Origin: Candidatus Altarchaeales archaeon WOR_SM1_86-2
Lineage (GTDB): Archaea > Altiarchaeota > Altiarchaeia > IMC4 > MCBC01
DNA: 8,716 nucleotides
Direction: 5' to 3'
Assembly: GCA_001723855.1 (NCBI GenBank)
Contig: MCBC01000041.1
Coordinates: forward strand, 1 to 8,716
Shown here: one piece after another, positions 6,072-8,716 of the stretch
How positions within the stretch are numbered: position 1 is the first letter of the stretch
Layout: each line of letters opens with the position of its first letter
Made by a program: the position numbers and the translations under genes
Notes under the pieces: model-generated
What the model was told of the DNA's origin: nothing
The model's input: only the letters and a program-made list of their open reading frames with translations
The model's database searches: none

Positions 6072-6079
6072 TTTATATA
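6072..6079 (+). promoter_or_regulatory. TATA box (TTTATATA) of the AbrB-like gene
   Basis: A consensus-quality archaeal TATA box is centred about 29 bases before the ATG at 6105. With the usual TATA-to-start distance, transcription should begin at or within a few bases of the ATG, so the mRNA is probably leaderless. No ribosome binding site is seen, which agrees. Confidence 0.6.
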
Positions 6080-6104
6080 TGCAAAATAATAATAAATAAC
6101 AAAA

Positions 6105-6416
6105 ATGGAACAAACATGCAAATGTGGCGGAACGATTGAAATTGACAAAACATTGTATGATGGGCTCATAGTGGAATGTCTTAAGTGCGATAAATGCGGT
6201 AATGTGTCGTTTACACCCGGTCAGACACAGAAGATCATCGAATTAAAGGAGTACGGCGAAGATGTGGAGAGCACCAGAAAGATAATCACAGTTGGTCACT
6301 CTGTGGCCATAACCCTGCCGAGAAAATTGAAAAAGATCGGTGCAAAGGCCGGGGTGAAGGTAAGAGTAAGACTTTTAGATCCAAAAACCATAACCGTAGA
6401 GTTTCCCGGAGAATAG
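6105..6416 (+). CDS. Zinc-ribbon plus AbrB/SpoVT-like DNA-binding regulator
   Basis: The 103-residue protein starts with a YgiT/MqsA-like zinc ribbon: CKCGG (Cys5, Cys7), then CLKCDKCG (Cys25, 28, 31). A linker leads to an AbrB/SpoVT-type swapped-hairpin domain at about 57-100 (RKIITVGHSVAITLPRKLKKIGAKAGVKVRVRLL), with the typical basic strand, SVAITLP turn and KxGxKxGxKV pattern. The AbrB part is a dimeric DNA binder in known relatives. Such genes are often antitoxins, but no toxin-like gene follows: the next gene starts 168 bases later and is a desulfurase. It is therefore either a solitary transcription regulator or an antitoxin whose partner was lost. Divergence from the ferredoxin gene and a shared AT-rich region suggest it could act on itself or on the ferredoxin unit, which is inference. 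Confidence 0.88.
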   Translation: MEQTCKCGGTIEIDKTLYDGLIVECLKCDKCGNVSFTPGQTQKIIELKEYGEDVESTRKIITVGHSVAITLPRKLKKIGAKAGVKVRVRLLDPKTITVEFPGE

Positions 6417-6559
6417 GTAAATTGGGGCAAGACGGGTGGAATTTAAGCAAATAACAAGGGATCGACTCTTAATTCTTGATTTGATTAGTTCATCAGCAGC
6501 TACCCTTATCATCTCCATTCAGCTTGGAACGGTATCATCATCTGAACCATTATTATTTT

Positions 6560-6577
6560 AAAACTTTTAAAAAAAAA
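6560..6577 (+). promoter_or_regulatory. AAAACTTTT element upstream of the desulfurase gene
   Basis: AAAACTTTT followed by nine A lies 8-25 bases before the ATG at 6585. The first 16 bases equal those at 4344-4359 in the fwdA/ATPase region. An AGGA (6581-6584) directly abuts the ATG and is too close for a normal ribosome binding site. Confidence 0.4.
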
Positions 6578-6584
6578 TAAAGGA

Positions 6585-7775
6585 ATGGATGCCAAAAAAA
6601 TAAGGGGGGATTTTCCAATTCTCGAAAGCGGAGTGATCTATATGGATAATGCCGCCACTTCCTTAACACCAGAGCAGGTTGTTATGGCGGAGCAGGAGTA
6701 TTACAGGCATTACAATGCCAATATTCACCGGGGGGTGCATGCTCTTTCGCAGATTTCTTCCCAGCATTATGAACTGGTCTATGAAAAGGTCGCGAAATTG
6801 ATCGGTTCAATGCCGGAAGAAATAGTATTTACAAAGAACACAACTGAGGGCATAAATTTGATCGCCAGAGGATTGGAATGGAAAAAAGGCGATAAAGTTG
6901 TTGTCACAATTGCCGAGCATCACTCAAACTTTCTGCCTTGGCTGAGGTTAAAGAGATACGGGGTTGATCTGGAGATCGTAAATTGCTCAAACGAGGGAAC
7001 CTTTGATGTTTCGGATTTTGAAAATGTTGTGGATGAAAAAACGAGGGTTATAGCGTTAAGCAGCGCTTCAAATGTCCTGGGATCAATCCTTCCGGCAGAG
7101 GAGATAGGAAAGATCGCAAAAGATAATGATGCGTTATTTTTAATTGACGCCGCCCAATCTGTGCCGCATATGGAGACCGACATCGATAGATTAAATTGCG
7201 ATTTTCTGGCATTCTCCGGGCACAAGATGCTCGCATCGACAGGGGTTGGGGTTTTGTATGTAAAAAAAGAGTTGCAGGGCATGATTGAACCCCTGCAGTT
7301 GGGCGGGGGGTCAGTACAGGATGTTGATATTGAAGGTTATACACTAAAAAAATCCTCGCGTAGATTTGAGGCGGGAACACCACCCATCGCACAGATTATC
7401 GGTTTAGGGGCAGCGATAGATTATCTGATGGATACAGGTTATGAGAATATAGAAAAACACGAGAAGAAACTTACGAAAATCGCGCTAAAAGGACTGAACG
7501 GGATCGAGGGGATTGAAGTATACGGCCCTCCTGCAGAAAAGAGAATAGGTGTCATCTCGTTTAATATTCGCAATTTAGATCCCCACGAGGTAGCATTTAT
7601 ATTAAGCCAGCGAAACATAATGATGAGATCCGGGTATCATTGTTGTTTGCCGCTGATGAAATTTTTAGGGCTAAATGATGGAGCAGTAAGAGCATCGCTT
7701 TACCTCTACAATACAATGGAGGAAGTAGAAACTTTTATCTCAGTGATAGGAGAAATTGCAAGGGAGTTGAGTTGA
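6585..7775 (+). CDS. Class-V aminotransferase family cysteine desulfurase (SufS/CsdA type)
   Basis: The 396-residue protein is full length. It has the family landmarks in order: YMDNAATSLTP (19-29), AEHHSNFLPW (110-119) for cofactor stacking, IDAAQSVPH (187-195) with the PLP-ring Asp188, the SGHKMLASTGVGVLYVK segment with the PLP lysine Lys214, FEAGTPP (261-267), and RSGYHCC (348-354) carrying the catalytic cysteine, most likely Cys353. It should be a cytosolic PLP dimer that takes sulfur from cysteine as an enzyme-bound persulfide for Fe-S clusters or thio-modification. The second cysteine (Cys354) replaces the usual Ala/Gln after the active cysteine of bacterial SufS. No scaffold (SufBC, IscU) or SufE-like gene is adjacent. 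Selenocysteine lyase or a related class-V lyase is the main alternative. The ATG at 6585 gives a normal N-terminus. Confidence 0.92.
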   Translation: MDAKKIRGDFPILESGVIYMDNAATSLTPEQVVMAEQEYYRHYNANIHRGVHALSQISSQHYELVYEKVAKLIGSMPEEIVFTKNTTEGINLIARGLEWKKGDKVVVTIAEHHSNFLPWLRLKRYGVDLEIVNCSNEGTFDVSDFENVVDEKTRVIALSSASNVLGSILPAEEIGKIAKDNDALFLIDAAQSVPHMETDIDRLNCDFLAFSGHKMLASTGVGVLYVKKELQGMIEPLQLGGGSVQDVDIEGYTLKKSSRRFEAGTPPIAQIIGLGAAIDYLMDTGYENIEKHEKKLTKIALKGLNGIEGIEVYGPPAEKRIGVISFNIRNLDPHEVAFILSQRNIMMRSGYHCCLPLMKFLGLNDGAVRASLYLYNTMEEVETFISVIGEIARELS

Positions 7776-7820
7776 TTTATCTATACAATTAAGAAAAAAG
7801 TCCATATTGGATAAGGGACA

Positions 7821-8252
7821 TCAAGTTATCCCCTCAGGGACCCTGTATTCATTCCACGAAACCCTCTTGTTCTTTATTATCTCCTTTAATCTCCGCTCTA
7901 TTTCCGACAATTTTGAGTTTCCGCTTTTGACTTCAACAAATATTATTTCAGTTGGCTCTTTCTTATCGAGGTTTTTGAATACGATAAAGTCAATTGGTTT
8001 TCCTATAAATCTCACCTCTGTGGGGTTATATGGGAAACCCGGCAGGTAAGGGGCTAACTGTTCGCTGAAATGCCCGCCCAATACGGCTCTTGACCTCTTT
8101 GCTGCATCTTCTCTAATCCCAGGCTCCAGCTCTTTCCATCTCCTATTCGCTCTTTCTTCCCCGATTGCTCTCCCGATCTCGTAGCCGACATACAAAAGGA
8201 TTATTACCAGAATTGCAGTGCCAAGTATGAGTAATAACGTAGATATGTCCAT
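7821..8252 (-). CDS. Membrane-anchored nuclease related to archaeal Holliday junction resolvase
   Basis: The 143-residue protein has one N-terminal membrane segment (about 4-26), then a basic/charged region and a compact PD-(D/E)xK-type nuclease domain. Candidate catalytic residues are Glu64 (HFSEQL), Asp88 (GKPIDFIVF) and Glu107/Lys109 (IIFVEVKSG). This order and the RSRAVLGGHFSEQLAPYLPGFPYNP-type segment match the family described as endonucleases distantly related to archaeal Holliday junction resolvases. The membrane anchor means it would not act as a free resolvase; the domain likely faces the cytoplasm because basic residues (RANRRWK) follow the segment. The ATG directly follows the TAA of the lipoprotein gene with no gap, so the two are co-transcribed and probably translationally coupled. 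Cellular role unknown. Confidence 0.8.
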   Translation of the reverse strand: MDISTLLLILGTAILVIILLYVGYEIGRAIGEERANRRWKELEPGIREDAAKRSRAVLGGHFSEQLAPYLPGFPYNPTEVRFIGKPIDFIVFKNLDKKEPTEIIFVEVKSGNSKLSEIERRLKEIIKNKRVSWNEYRVPEGIT

Positions 8253-8669
8253 TTATTTTGCTCTGATGAAATTACACTCCGGGTCTACTTCAACAAAATG
8301 ATTTGCCTTACCTTCCCTGAACCAGAGACATTGGTTATCCGGGTTAGCATCCGCCTCATGCCTCGGGGAGTGAGCGACATCGCAAACCCAATCTTCCGTG
8401 ATGTTGTTGGATAAACAGGGGCCGTTGCGTAAATCCCTGCCCCTAGCAAGATCACTTTTGCACAGTTCTATACAACCCGATTTTGCCTGCTCCTGAGGGG
8501 TTAGCTCCTTCATCTCTCCACCAACCTTCTCTAAAGCCTCTCCTGCCTTTTCTACTCCTTCTTCCAAACCCTTTTCGATATCTTCCCCTGCATCCTCTAT
8601 GCACCCGCCAAGCAAAACTCCCGCCGATATGACCAGTATTCCAATTAATTGTATCTTTTCAACACCCAT
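8253..8669 (-). CDS. Cysteine-rich predicted lipoprotein of unknown function
   Basis: The 138-residue protein begins with a signal sequence (residues 1-22) ending in a lipobox-like LLGGC, so Cys23 is the likely lipid-attached residue and the protein is exported and membrane-tethered. An acidic helical region follows (about 26-58, IEKGLEEGVEKAGEALEKV), probably a spacer or coiled coil. A compact C-terminal domain with six further cysteines comes next (66, 70, 85, 96, 114, 132), an even number suited to three disulfides. Recognisable phrases are GPCLS, WVCDVAHSPR and HFVEVDPEC. I recognise no characterised family. It is the first gene of a two-gene unit with the membrane-anchored nuclease. The ATG start has AGGA only one base away, too close for a canonical ribosome binding site. 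Confidence 0.82.
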   Translation of the reverse strand: MGVEKIQLIGILVISAGVLLGGCIEDAGEDIEKGLEEGVEKAGEALEKVGGEMKELTPQEQAKSGCIELCKSDLARGRDLRNGPCLSNNITEDWVCDVAHSPRHEADANPDNQCLWFREGKANHFVEVDPECNFIRAK

Positions 8670-8684
8670 TTCCTATTTATTTTT

Positions 8685-8705
8685 TAATAAATAAATTAAT
8701 AAATA
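8685..8705 (-). promoter_or_regulatory. AT-rich promoter region of the lipoprotein/nuclease unit
   Basis: On the minus strand this region contains TTTATTAA and TTTATTTATT-like TATA candidates centred about 26 bases before the lipoprotein ATG. The leader would be short or absent. The exact box cannot be chosen because the whole stretch to the window edge is A/T repeats. Confidence 0.35.
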
Positions 8706-8716
8706 AGAAATAAGAA

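Noticed and set aside
5818..6139. Two plus-strand frames over the ferredoxin gene and its upstream region
   Set aside because: They are antisense to the cysteine motifs of the ferredoxin or consist of AT-rich promoter DNA.
6437..6562. Short GTG-initiated plus-strand frame between the AbrB-like and desulfurase genes (about 41 codons)
   Set aside because: No recognisable similarity, no ribosome binding site and Ser/Leu/Ile-rich composition; more likely chance.
6920..7392. Minus-strand frames opposite the desulfurase
   Set aside because: Shadows of a full-length enzyme gene; the translations match nothing recognisable.
7807..8049. Plus-strand frame of 80 codons
   Set aside because: It is antisense to the nuclease domain, whose catalytic motifs are on the minus strand.
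1..8716. CRISPR array, tRNA or rRNA genes
   Set aside because: No regularly spaced repeats, cloverleaf-like sequence or rRNA signature was seen on either strand.

Overview
The window looks like chromosomal DNA of an archaeon, most likely a euryarchaeote with tetrahydromethanopterin-linked C1 metabolism (methanogen, anaerobic methane or alkane oxidiser, or an Archaeoglobus-like relative). The evidence is a full-length formylmethanofuran dehydrogenase subunit A, an archaeal-type ribosomal protein L14e, a Get3/ArsA ATPase, AT-rich intergenic regions with TATA-like boxes, and few Shine-Dalgarno sequences. The exact lineage cannot be fixed from this sequence alone.

Layout, left to right. (1) 1-534, minus: N-terminal part of a MscS-type mechanosensitive channel running off the left edge. 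(2) 535-778: intergenic DNA with the mscS promoter and several small inverted repeats. (3) 779-889, minus: a start-less remnant of a second fwdA 3' end, 55 bp of it identical to the end of the intact fwdA. (4) 891-2498, minus: a tight AT-rich three-gene cassette (uncharacterised 207-aa protein, DUF5678-like protein, retropepsin-like aspartic protease) lying between the two fwdA ends. (5) 2623-4317, minus: intact fwdA. (6) 4318-4401: divergent promoter region with an AAAACTTTT/AAAAGTTTT inverted repeat. (7) 4402-5319, plus: Get3/ArsA-family ATPase with unusual G-runs. (8) 5320-5496: convergent spacer holding a short possible gene remnant. (9) 5497-5995, minus: L14e and a 2[4Fe-4S] ferredoxin. 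(10) 6105-7775, plus: a zinc-ribbon/AbrB-like regulator and a class-V cysteine desulfurase. (11) 7821-8669, minus: a lipoprotein and a membrane-anchored nuclease related to archaeal Holliday junction resolvases, directly abutting each other.

Most genes are single-function housekeeping or redox genes in short units. FwdA and ferredoxin fit C1/energy metabolism, and the desulfurase and ferredoxin both relate to Fe-S biology, but no complete pathway is present. The most interesting part is 779-2690: a compact protease cassette bracketed by direct repeats of the fwdA 3' end, which suggests that it was inserted or exchanged at the fwdA terminus. The lipoprotein/membrane-nuclease pair is a second candidate for an uncharacterised envelope-associated system.
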